Shown piece by piece: positions 10,855 through 20,701 of a DNA stretch of 64,000 bases; the first letter of the stretch is position 1; every line of letters starts with the position of its first letter. Location: assembly GCA_001939145.1 (NCBI GenBank), contig LSRX01000254.1, positions 505,049 to 569,048 on the forward strand, given 5' to 3'. The translations under genes were made by a program, and so were the position numbers. The notes under the pieces were generated by a model that was not told the origin of the DNA, did not search any database, and worked only from the letters and a program-made list of their open reading frames with translations. This DNA is from Symbiodinium microadriaticum. Taxonomy: Eukaryota; Sar; Dinophyceae; Suessiales; Symbiodiniaceae.

Positions 10855-13800
10855 CTAGTCTCTTTCGAGCGGTTTGCTTCTCTAGTCTCTTTCGAGCGTT
10901 TTGCCCCTTGCTTTCAAGCTCTCTAGTCTCTTTCGAGCGGTTTGCTCCTTGCATTGAAATTCTCTAGTCTCTTTCGAGCGTTTTGCTCCTTGCTTTCAAA
11001 TTCTCTAGTCTCTTTCGAGCGGTTTGCCCCTTGCTTTCAGATTCGCTAGTCTCTTTCGAGCGGTTTGCTCCTTGCTTTCAAATTCTCTAGTCTCTTTCGA
11101 GCGGTTTGCTCCTTGCTTTCAAATTCTCTAGTCTCTTTCGAGCGGTTTGCTCCTTGCTTTCAAATTCTCTAGTCTCTTTCGAGCGGTTTGCTCCTTGCTT
11201 TCAAATTCTCTAGTCTCTTTCGAGCGGTTTGCTCCTTGCTTTCAAATTCTCTAGTCTCTTTCGAGCGGTTTGCTCCTTGCTTTCAAATTCTCTAGTCTCT
11301 TTCGAGCGGTTTGCTCCTTGCTTTCAAATTCTCTAGTCTCTTTCGAGCGGTTTGCTCCTTGCTTTCAAATTCTCTAGTCTCTTTCGAGCGGTTTGCTCCT
11401 TGCTTTCAAATTCTCTAGTCTCTTTCGAGCGGTTTGCTCCTTGCTTTCAAATTCTCTAGTCTCTTTCGAGCGGTTTGCTCCTTGCTTTCAAATTCTCTAG
11501 TCTCTTTCGAGCGGTTTGCTCCTTGCTTTCAAATTCTCTAGTCTCTTTCGAGCGGTTTGCTCCTTGCTTTCAAATTCTCTAGTCTCTTTCGAGCGGTTTG
11601 CTCCTTGCTTTCAAATTCTCTAGTCTCTTTCGAGCGGTTTGCTCCTTGCTTTCAAATTCTCTAGTCTCTTTCGAGCGGTTTGCTCCTTGCTTTCAAATTC
11701 TCTAGTCTCTTTCGAGCGGTTTGCTCCTTGCTTTCAAATTCTCTAGTCTCTTTCGAGCGGTTTGCTCCTTGCTTTCAAATTCTCTAGTCTCTTTCGAGCG
11801 GTTTGCTCCTTGCTTTCAAATTCTCTAGTCTCTTTCGAGCGGTTTGCTCCTTGCTTTCAAATTCTCTAGTCTCTTTCGAGCGGTTTGCTCCTTGCTTTCA
11901 AATTCTCTAGTCTCTTTCGAGCGGTTTGCTCCTTGCTTTCAAATTCTCTAGTCTCTTTCGAGCGGTTTGCTCCTTGCTTTCAAATTCTCTAGTCTCTTTC
12001 GAGCGGTTTGCTCCTTGCTTTCAAATTCTCTAGTCTCTTTCGAGCGGTTTGCTCCTTGCTTTCAAATTCTCTAGTCTCTTTCGAGCGGTTTGCTCCTTGC
12101 TTTCAAATTCTCTAGTCTCTTTCGAGCGGTTTGCTCCTTGCTTTCAAATTCTCTAGTCTCTTTCGAGCGGTTTGCTCCTTGCTTTCAAATTCTCTAGTCT
12201 CTTTCGAGCGGTTTGCTCCTTGCTTTCAAATTCTCTAGTCTCTTTCGAGCGGTTTGCTCCTTGCTTTCAAATTCTCTAGTCTCTTTCGAGCGGTTTGCTC
12301 CTTGCTTTCAAATTCTCTAGTCTCTTTCGAGCGGTTTGCTCCTTGCTTTCAAATTCTCTAGTCTCTTTCGAGCGGTTTGCTCCTTGCTTTCAAATTCTCT
12401 AGTCTCTTTCGAGCGGTTTGCTCCTTGCTTTCAAATTCTCTAGTCTCTTTCGAGCGGTTTGCTCCTTGCTTTCAAATTCTCTAGTCTCTTTCGAGCGGTT
12501 TGCTCCTTGCTTTCAAATTCTCTAGTCTCTTTCGAGCGGTTTGCTCCTTGCTTTCAAATTCTCTAGTCTCTTTCGAGCGGTTTGCTCCTTGCTTTCAAAT
12601 TCTCTAGTCTCTTTCGAGCGGTTTGCTCCTTGCTTTCAAATTCTCTAGTCTCTTTCGAGCGGTTTGCTCCTTGCTTTCAAATTCTCTAGTCTCTTTCGAG
12701 CGGTTTGCTCCTTGCTTTCAAATTCTCTAGTCTCTTTCGAGCGGTTTGCTCCTTGCTTTCAAATTCTCTAGTCTCTTTCGAGCGGTTTGCTCCTTGCTTT
12801 CAAATTCTCTAGTCTCTTTCGAGCGGTTTGCTCCTTGCTTTCAAATTCTCTAGTCTCTTTCGAGCGGTTTGCTCCTTGCTTTCAAATTCTCTAGTCTCTT
12901 TCGAGCGGTTTGCTCCTTGCTTTCAAATTCTCTAGTCTCTTTCGAGCGGTTTGCTCCTTGCTTTCAAATTCTCTAGTCTCTTTCGAGCGGTTTGCTCCTT
13001 GCTTTCAAATTCTCTAGTCTCTTTCGAGCGGTTTGCTCCTTGCTTTCAAATTCTCTAGTCTCTTTCGAGCGGTTTGCTCCTTGCTTTCAAATTCTCTAGT
13101 CTCTTTCGAGCGGTTTGCTCCTTGCTTTCAAATTCTCTAGTCTCTTTCGAGCGGTTTGCTCCTTGCTTTCAAATTCTCTAGTCTCTTTCGAGCGGTTTGC
13201 TCCTTGCTTTCAAATTCTCTAGTCTCTTTCGAGCGGTTTGCTCCTTGCTTTCAAATTCTCTAGTCTCTTTCGAGCGGTTTGCTCCTTGCTTTCAAATTCT
13301 CTAGTCTCTTTCGAGCGGTTTGCTCCTTGCTTTCAAATTCTCTAGTCTCTTTCGAGCGGTTTGCTCCTTGCTTTCAAATTCTCTAGTCTCTTTCGAGCGG
13401 TTTGCTCCTTGCTTTCAAATTCTCTAGTCTCTTTCGAGCGGTTTGCTCCTTGCTTTCAAATTCTCTAGTCTCTTTCGAGCGGTTTGCTCCTTGCTTTCAA
13501 ATTCTCTAGTCTCTTTCGAGCGGTTTGCTCCTTGCTTTCAAATTCTCTAGTCTCTTTCGAGCGGTTTGCTCCTTGCTTTCAAATTCTCTAGTCTCTTTCG
13601 AGCGGTTTGCTCCTTGCTTTCAAATTCTCTAGTCTCTTTCGAGCGGTTTGCTCCTTGCTTTCAAATTCTCTAGTCTCTTTCGAGCGGTTTGCTCCTTGCT
13701 TTCAAATTCTCTAGTCTCTTTCGAGCGGTTTGCTCCTTGCTTTCAAATTCTCTAGTCTCTTTCGAGCGGTTTGCTCCTTGCTTTCAAATTCTCTAGTCTC

Positions 13801-15155
13801 TTTCGAGCGGTTTGCTCCTTGCTTTCAAATTCTCTAGTCTCTTTCGAGCGGTTTGCTCCTTGCTTTCAAATTCTCTAGTCTCTTTCGAGCGGTTTGCTCC
13901 TTGCTTTCAAATTCTCTAGTCTCTTTCGAGCGGTTTGCTCCTTGCTTTCAAATTCTCTAGTCTCTTTCGAGCGGTTTGCTCCTTGCTTTCAAATTCTCTA
14001 GTCTCTTTCGAGCGGTTTGCTCCTTGCTTTCAAATTCTCTAGTCTCTTTCGAGCGGTTTGCTCCTTGCTTTCAAATTCTCTAGTCTCTTTCGAGCGGTTT
14101 GCTCCTTGCTTTCAAATTCTCTAGTCTCTTTCGAGCGGTTTGCTCCTTGCTTTCAAATTCTCTAGTCTCTTTCGAGCGGTTTGCTCCTTGCTTTCAAATT
14201 CTCTAGTCTCTTTCGAGCGGTTTGCTCCTTGCTTTCAAATTCTCTAGTCTCTTTCGAGCGGTTTGCTCCTTGCTTTCAAATTCTCTAGTCTCTTTCGAGC
14301 GGTTTGCTCCTTGCTTTCAAATTCTCTAGTCTCTTTCGAGCGGTTTGCTCCTTGCTTTCAAATTCTCTAGTCTCTTTCGAGCGGTTTGCTCCTTGCTTTC
14401 AAATTCTCTAGTCTCTTTCGAGCGGTTTGCTCCTTGCTTTCAAATTCTCTAGTCTCTTTCGAGCGGTTTGCTCCTTGCTTTCAAATTCTCTAGTCTCTTT
14501 CGAGCGGTTTGCTCCTTGCTTTCAAATTCTCTAGTCTCTTTCGAGCGGTTTGCTCCTTGCTTTCAAATTCTCTAGTCTCTTTCGAGCGGTTTGCTCCTTG
14601 CTTTCAAATTCTCTAGTCTCTTTCGAGCGGTTTGCTCCTTGCTTTCAAATTCTCTAGTCTCTTTCGAGCGGTTTGCTCCTTGCTTTCAAATTCTCTAGTC
14701 TCTTTCGAGCGGTTTGCTCCTTGCTTTCAAATTCTCTAGTCTCTTTCGAGCGGTTTGCTCCTTGCTTTCAAATTCTCTAGTCTCTTTCGAGCGGTTTGCT
14801 CCTTGCTTTCAAATTCTCTAGTCTCTTTCGAGCGGTTTGCTCCTTGCTTTCAAATTCTCTAGTCTCTTTCGAGCGGTTTGCTCCTTGCTTTCAAATTCTC
14901 TAGTCTCTTTCGAGCGGTTTGCTCCTTGCTTTCAAATTCTCTAGTCTCTTTCGAGCGGTTTGCTCCTTGCTTTCAAATTCTCTAGTCTCTTTCGAGCGGT
15001 TTGCTCCTTGCTTTCAAATTCTCTAGTCTCTTTCGAGCGGTTTGCTCCTTGCTTTCAAATTCTCTAGTCTCTTTCGAGCGGTTTGCTCCTTGCTTTCAAA
15101 TTCTCTAGTCTCTTTCGAGCGGTTTGCTCCTTGCTTTCAAATTCTCTAGTCTCTT
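10855..15155. repeat. 41-bp satellite array, about 105 units
   Basis: The unit is 41 bp and contains ctagtctctttcgagcggtt followed by tgctccttgctttcaaattct. The first five or so units (10855-11060) carry substitutions or length changes. From about 11,060 the array looks uniform: the unit starting at 11,101 and the one starting at 15,119 are exactly 98 x 41 bp apart, so there is no net length change over about 4 kb. Because 41 is not a multiple of 3 and the unit contains TAG, no long frame crosses the array. The right edge breaks off inside a unit at about 15,155. Uniformity implies recent amplification or ongoing homogenisation; the copy number could also be altered by assembly. Confidence 0.97.
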
Positions 15156-15953
15156 CTTTAAGAAGGTTGTCACTAGCTGAGACCTCGTAGAATCTGATGC
15201 CAGGACAACCGCAACATCGGGGGAATCCCGATAATTGAGTACCATCGAGTGTTTTCTTGCGTGAATTCCACCACAGTTCAATGTTCGGACACTACAACGA
15301 CAATTGAGACGGCAACAGAGGCACTTAAATCCCTGAAACATGCACTGGATGACATAGTCCCCCATCTTTGCTCTAGTTCTGCTTTTGCTCTTCTGAGCAG
15401 ACTCGTGGAGGAGCTTGCGGTCAGGGCTCTGGTCGACTCCGGATCGACGGATGCAGCTGCTCGGCCTTGATGCCGAGCTCCTCTTACTGCTAGCTCTTCT
15501 CATGATTCTGGTCCTTGATGTTTCGATGCTGCAGAGGGTTCGGAGGCATAGGGTGTCAGCGCTTGTGAGATGAGACATAGGCTTCTAACATGTCGGGTTT
15601 CGAGTTTTCCAGTTGCCGCCATGCTGGATGGATTGAACAAATATCTGCATTCAACCAGCTTTAGAACAGCAGTGTGCGAGCAATCGTGCTGGCCGCAAGG
15701 AGCTGAAGCGCGAACGTATCAAATCTCTGGGCCTTGTGGTCGACGAGACGGACAGTGATATGTTCGTCAAAAGCAAGAAGCGGAATTGACGGTTTCTTGT
15801 TAGAAACAAAAAAAGGGGTTAAGGAGTTCTTAGCTGGCTCTGGGGCGGCGAACTCGGCGTTGTCCACACCCACACCGGGGCCGGGGGAAACAAGACTTGA
15901 TACGTTGCAGCTACCGGGTTTAACTTATCGAGGATGGGGATCTGCGCTTCGCA

Positions 15954-16085
15954 GGAGATCCCGGCGCAGTTCGAGACGGCTGGCGGCGTCACTATTGAAG
16001 CGCCCATCTACCGCACCATTGCAAGCCTGGCAGATCGCAGCTTGGTAGATTATGTGGCCGTTGAGCACGAACTTCGGAACCATAT
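15954..16085 (+). CDS. Candidate exon of unknown protein
   Basis: A 132-nt segment follows a CTTCGCAG acceptor-like site and ends before a GT. It encodes 44 residues with a balanced, protein-like composition (begins E-I-P-A-Q-F-E-T-A-G-G-V and includes S-L-V-D-Y-V-A-V-E-H-E-L). The frame stays open downstream, so the exon end is a guess. I recognise no family and no neighbouring exon that joins it. Confidence 0.2.
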
Positions 16086-16193
16086 GTGCAAGCCTCTGCA
16101 TCCGTTGACCGCGAATTTTCAGCCTGGACTCTTGTCGCTCTCCATGGCTAAAGATCTAGAATGGTTTTTAAAGTTGATGATGTTGATATTGCT

Positions 16194-16300
16194 GGAGTTT
16201 TTCATGATATCGGCATTTCCATGGTGCAGTTCATGCGCCAGGTAGAGATGGATCTCGGTCCTATGAAGATAAGCCGATAGGCGCTTGTACATTAACTCTT
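16194..16300. repeat. Dispersed 107-bp repeat, copy 1
   Basis: This segment matches 51012-51118 without any length difference and with only a handful of substitutions, while sequence on both sides differs. It contains TCATGATATCGGC near its left end and AAGATAAGCCGATA near its right end. One frame reads H-D-I-G-x-S-L-V-Q-F-M-R-Q-V-E-M-D-L in both copies, so it could be an exon fragment of a shared domain or a mobile fragment. Copy 2 lies at the end of duplication unit A. Confidence 0.8.
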
Positions 16301-17813
16301 GTGACTTCTGTGTGGTCTGCGGAGCGCCACCTCGTGGAGTGATCCTCATCCGGAAGCTCAAAATGTGGGCCATGCCCTGACCCCAAATTAGGACCCAAAA
16401 CGGCCCAAACTAGTGTGGACGGGCATCACTGACGGGCATCTTCACCTTACTTTCGGATTGTTCGGGCCAGCTCTCGAAGTGATGTGGGAAAGACCTTCCG
16501 TGCCATCCATCCTGTTCTGCGGGGCTTACTTAGACTGAAATTACTGCTAAAAGCACTGAGGCGGAAGCACTTCGGAGTTGTGTGAGGAATACAGCACAAT
16601 ATAATCTCTGTCTCTATCACAACGGACAGTAAAATCGAGTACAGACAAAGCCAAGGCCCTCGCCACCCGGAGTTGCCCCATTCCCGTATTACAAGCTGAC
16701 CGAAAGTAAACAGAAACCGCATGATGTCAAAGCAACGTCAACATCAGCACGGAGCGGCATTCAACTTTGCCAAAGGCCGAATCCAAAAGCGGGTGACAAA
16801 ACTCCTGTAATGCCCTACTCCCGACCACCAGGAGAGGCTCTTGTGCGTGTGAGCCCTTCGGAAGAAGTCCGGTTCTCAGGGCTTTGGTTTGGGGTTTTGG
16901 GCGAGGGGTGCCCTTCTCCATGTTCCCGGTGCGATTCAGGACAGGGGACGGGCAGCCCGGGCAGCCTCCAGTGTCGATACTCCGGAACCCTGCATTCAGA
17001 GTTGACGAAAGTGCGAAAGTTCAGATGTCATGCACCGTGACGGGCCAGACAGGATCTTGATGAAGACGGCGAGGAAGAGAGCGAGGACTCTCTTGACCAG
17101 TCATGTCAAATCGGCCGTGCAACAACATTGGCCCGACCTGCTTGTACAGTGCGGAGCAATTTGTGTGTGTACGGAAGCTTGGCACTAGCATCAGGTTGCT
17201 GGTCACTTGTCACACAAGTTGGCTTGCGTAAGGTTTCGAGCGTCAATTAGTCATGATTAGTCCGCGTTTTCGCACCCTGCCTGGGAGAGCACCAGCGCAT
17301 GCAGCAATCTGCACAGACTTTTGCAAGGAGAGCGACGGTGTGTCTGGCTCCGACATCGAGAGTGACGATGACGAGGAAGCCTTATTGGGCCATGATGCTG
17401 CTTGGAGTACACCTATATGGACTTCGAAATCAGGGAAGCACTGATTTCGGTACCTAGCATCCTAGGCAGCTGCATTCGGGAGCCCCCTCGCTTTGGAACT
17501 CGAAATCAGCACAGGTGCCAATCCAGTAGCTAAAGTCCACATAAAGACTGTCCGGACAGTCCTTGCATAGAAAGAGGTACCGGTGCAGGATAAGCATGGT
17601 CCGGAACCTTATCCCCAAGCTCCTATACAGCCTATCAGTGTCAGAACTTGCTTTCTCACCCGCGAGGCTTTGGCGGCCCTTGGTCTGCTGGTAGACTGCG
17701 GCAAGAGGAGGTTGCTGAAGGCACCACCCTCCGAGGCCGAATAACTCAGAGCACACGTGTATTTCGACATGGAGCTTTAGCTTCTCTGAGCTCTTTGTCT
17801 TGGAGCCATCCTA
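16301..17813. other. Stretch without a recognised gene
   Basis: No gene can be supported. A short acidic frame near 17,330-17,385 (S-D-I-E-S-D-D-D-E-E-A-L-L) might be part of an exon, but has no partner. The tandem gene unit starts abruptly at about 17,814. Confidence 0.4.
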
Positions 17814-17866
17814 GCAAGGCTCACAACAGAGCAGGTCACCGTCGCAGAGCCAGAAGGCCAAAAATC

Positions 17867-17887
17867 CCGCAGCTATTTTGGCACAAC
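17867..17887 (+). other. Relict spliced-leader-like sequence, copy 1
   Basis: These 21 bases match the last 21 bases of the conserved dinoflagellate spliced leader at 17 positions by my alignment, including the core ATTTTGGC and the internal AG. They lie 58 bp upstream of the start codon. Relict leaders of this sort are known in dinoflagellate genes thought to derive from reinserted mRNA. The retained AG (17,871-17,872) could itself serve as a trans-splice acceptor; another candidate is the CCCCCAG ending at 17,910. Confidence 0.6.
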
Positions 17888-17944
17888 CTGCACTTCGCAA
17901 ATTCCCCCAGCTTGTGTTCCGAAGCGCTCAGAGATCCTGCGACC

Positions 17945-19541
17945 ATGCCTACACCTTTCGAGGCCGTCCATGCGGAGTCCGAGGAAGAGGCGAAAAACTC
18001 TCCACCGAGCTCCCGCAGTTGGATGAAGAAGGCTGCTTTGGTTCTGACGGTGGGCCTTGGCGTGGTGGGTTTCATGTCCATGCCCAAAGCAAGGCGATTC
18101 TGTCAGGGATTGGATCTCGGCGCCTTCCAGGGGAAGTCGAACCTGGGCTTGGACGCCGAAATGGCTCTGAAAGCCGATGCCCTGAAGAGTATCAAGAAGC
18201 ACAGCGCGGCGCAGAAGATCGTCCTCAAGGCCATGAAGAGCACTGGCCGAAAGTATTCCAAGCACTACGAGCAGCGTGAGGTTCGTTCTTTGCCGGCAGA
18301 TCCTGCCGACGCTGCTCGAGGTATGCTGACCAAGACCGAGATCAAAATTTACAAGGCGACGAGGAGACAGACACGCATGCGCAAGGCCGCCAATGCGTAC
18401 TGCGCATTCAACGTGTTGGAGGCCTTCGTCTCCGTGGTCGGGATGGGCGATGATATCAACGCAATCATCAGGACGTGCCCTCCTCCGCGCGATGGTGAAT
18501 CGGAGCTTGCTTGCCAGGTGAACGGCGCCATTTTGGTGGCTTGGGTCGCCAACGCGGCAGCGAAGCTGTCGTATGCTGCTACGAACTGTGCGCTGAACCT
18601 CAACGTGGATGCCGTCTGCTCCGTGGGCGTCACCGGCCTCGTCTCCGTGATGGGTGAGCTGGCAGCGACTGCTTCCCTGGCGGCGGCCACGTGCACAGGG
18701 GTGCCACCACAAGTGACCACCACCAAGATCAGTGTGATCGGAGACCAGACGGTGCGTGATGGCCGACGACTTCTCGCTGGACAGGGTCCAATCGGAGTAG
18801 GTGTGCAATGCGGGGTTGACGTCAGCATGGTGGTTGCCAACCTCGCCAACATGGGCATGTCCATCAACTCGGCTGTGAACAGTGGTCAATGCGGCCGCGT
18901 CAGCCTCAACGGCCCAATAAACAAGGTAGCCGGCTTAGTCGTCGCACTTGCGCTACGGATGTGAGCGAAGGCATAAAGGATTGATGCTGGCACAACGTTT
19001 ATAAAGTTAAATGACGAAACAGCCTAAGTCTTCACAGGTTACTGGCATTTTCAGCGCATTGTGCACGGTGGACATTGGCGGCGCTATCGCCTACATGAGC
19101 CAGGTCGTGACGTTCATCAATCTCATTGTGGTTCACTGCCAGGACTTCTTGGACGTCAGTGCACTCTGTGGAGCAAGCATCTCGGGTATCATCACGGCTG
19201 CCGCGGCCCTGGCTCCCTATGGCGCTGCCGTGCACGCTGCTTGTGCCGAGGGCGACGTCCTGAAGAACCCCAAGAAGCAAGAGCTCATCAACGGCCTATA
19301 CACGGCCTTCCCGCGCCGCTTGGAGGAAGCGAAGAAAGTGCAGGAAATGAAGGATGCCATGGCCAATCTGAAGGACCTGCGCCAAAAGTTGGAGTCGAAG
19401 ATCGGTTTCAATGCCTCGGTGCCGACGATGTACTCCGAGGCGAACATGGAGCAGATGATCCAACTCATGAACGATGGGATTGCAGGCGATGCAGAGACGT
19501 CCATGCGAGGATCTGCAACGAAAGATGTATGTGATGAGTAA
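17945..19541 (+). CDS. Six-repeat Cys-bracketed membrane-anchored protein, copy 1
   Basis: Two exons, 17945-18925 and 19038-19541, joined across a 112-nt GT-AG intron (AAG|GTAGCC ... CACAG|GTTACT) in phase 0, give 494 residues ending at TAA. The start is the first ATG of the conserved unit downstream of the leader-like sequence. Residues 1-27 are acidic then basic; 28-46 form a single hydrophobic helix after W-M-K-K; 47-150 are Lys/Arg-rich. Then come six modules in which two Cys bracket an Ala/Val/Gly-rich segment: Cys 153/178, 190/215, 225/250, 289/316, 336/361 and 371/396, five of them exactly C-x24-C. The intron falls in the linker between modules 4 and 5. Residues 397-494 are charged and helical. 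I know no function; anchoring in a membrane with paired cysteines in each module is inference. Without splicing, exon 1 would run to a stop at 18,964. Confidence 0.85.
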
Positions 19542-20570
19542 AGTGCTACTTGTAGAATCATAGCAAAAGAGAGCTTCAACAAGATGAACGTTGGCAATGA
19601 CTGCGTTCAGCATTCAGCTTCAGGGCCTCTGATCTGGGAGATTTAAGCCACTGCAACGTCTCAGTCGGGGTCGCTGACATTCGCTGACGCTCGTGACGAT
19701 GACTCACATCCTGTGCTTGTATACTGCGCACTCGCATCGAACACATTCTGGTGGAAAGAATCTTGGAAGGGGAATGTCATCGTGAGTTGAAGCTTGCCTG
19801 ATTGTTTTCTGCATTTTTGTGAGAGTGGTCAACCCGTCCGCGGCAGCCTTCTGCTGAGGGCCGGGTGCTCGCCACTCAATTTGACAGCGCTCATCCCCCT
19901 GTCGTCTAGGGAAAATGAGTATGAGCAGGTGTTGTGACTACTATTTGCAGCACGCACGCACGCACTGCTGCCACAAACACGGGAGGATGAGCTGCTTTGC
20001 ATTCCTGCGTGGCCTCACCAGTCGGCTAGGCAAGGAATAGCATGAAACCTCATGCAATAGTACGAAGAGAGGATCAGATACGTCAGATCAGTGGAGGGCA
20101 CAATGTGGCACCGTCCAAGACCCAAAGCGCTGTTGCTTGGCCAGCAGCCGTTTACAGTATTCGGTCTCAGTCACGGCAACCTCTTGCCTGTCAAACCCTT
20201 GTTTCTGCATCCGTCTGTACGAGAAAAAAGTGACAGAAGCTAACGTGTACGTTTGGACCACAGTTGGCAGCGTGCACCTATGGAATGTTATTGCAACGTT
20301 AATTCTTAGCTGCATGATGCTTGTGCAAGACATTTTCGCATGGGTGACCTGGGCGTTGTGAATTCTGAACTGCATGGCTGCCGTGATGGCAGGAAGTACA
20401 AGAGTGACACTCAGGGAAGGTGTTTATCGGAGTGTGCATGTTGAACTGCAATTCTCAAGGCTGCTCAGCAATCGAGAGTGGAGTGTAGTGCATTGGGTCG
20501 GGTGTTGCAGAGTTAGACGGTTGGTTTTACTGTACCTCGTTGAGAGAAGATTCCAAATAACCCCATACTA
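19542..20570. other. 3' flank and spacer between the tandem genes
   Basis: No gene is visible. The stretch aligns with 22,299-23,190 downstream of copy 2, with frequent substitutions and small indels starting within 30 bases of the stop codon. No AATAAA-type signal is evident, which is normal for dinoflagellates. Confidence 0.6.
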
Positions 20571-20623
20571 GCGAGGCTCACAACAGAGCAGGTCACCGTC
20601 GCAGAGCCAGAAGGCCAAAAATC

Positions 20624-20644
20624 CCGCAGCTATTTTGGCACAAC
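20624..20644 (+). other. Relict spliced-leader-like sequence, copy 2
   Basis: Identical to 17867-17887 and at the same distance (58 bp) from the start codon. Being inside the duplicated unit, it is not independent evidence, but it shows the arrangement was preserved. Confidence 0.6.
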
Positions 20645-20701
20645 CTGCACTTCGCAAATTCCCCCAGCTTGTGTTCCGAAGCGTTCAGAGATCCTGCGAC
20701 C

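Larger units (their letters stand above)
17814..20570 (+). repeat. Tandem gene unit, copy 1 (2,757-bp period)
   Basis: Sequence from about 17,814 (start of gcaaggctcacaacagagca) matches sequence starting at about 20,571, a shift of exactly 2,757 bp that holds from the left edge through the end of the coding region. The unit contains upstream sequence, a gene with one intron, and about 1 kb of 3' flank. The 3' flank is recognisably homologous to that of copy 2 up to about 20,500 but with many substitutions and indels, unlike the gene itself. Confidence 0.9.

Noticed and set aside
10855-15155. CRISPR array
   Set aside because: Units are contiguous and identical with no variable spacers, and the DNA is eukaryotic; it is a satellite.
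17873-18889. 338-codon open frame on the - strand opposite exon 1 of the Cys-repeat gene (and the same at 20630-21646)
   Set aside because: It is the antisense shadow of a GC-rich coding exon; the + strand frame has a membrane helix, periodic cysteines and a clean splice junction.
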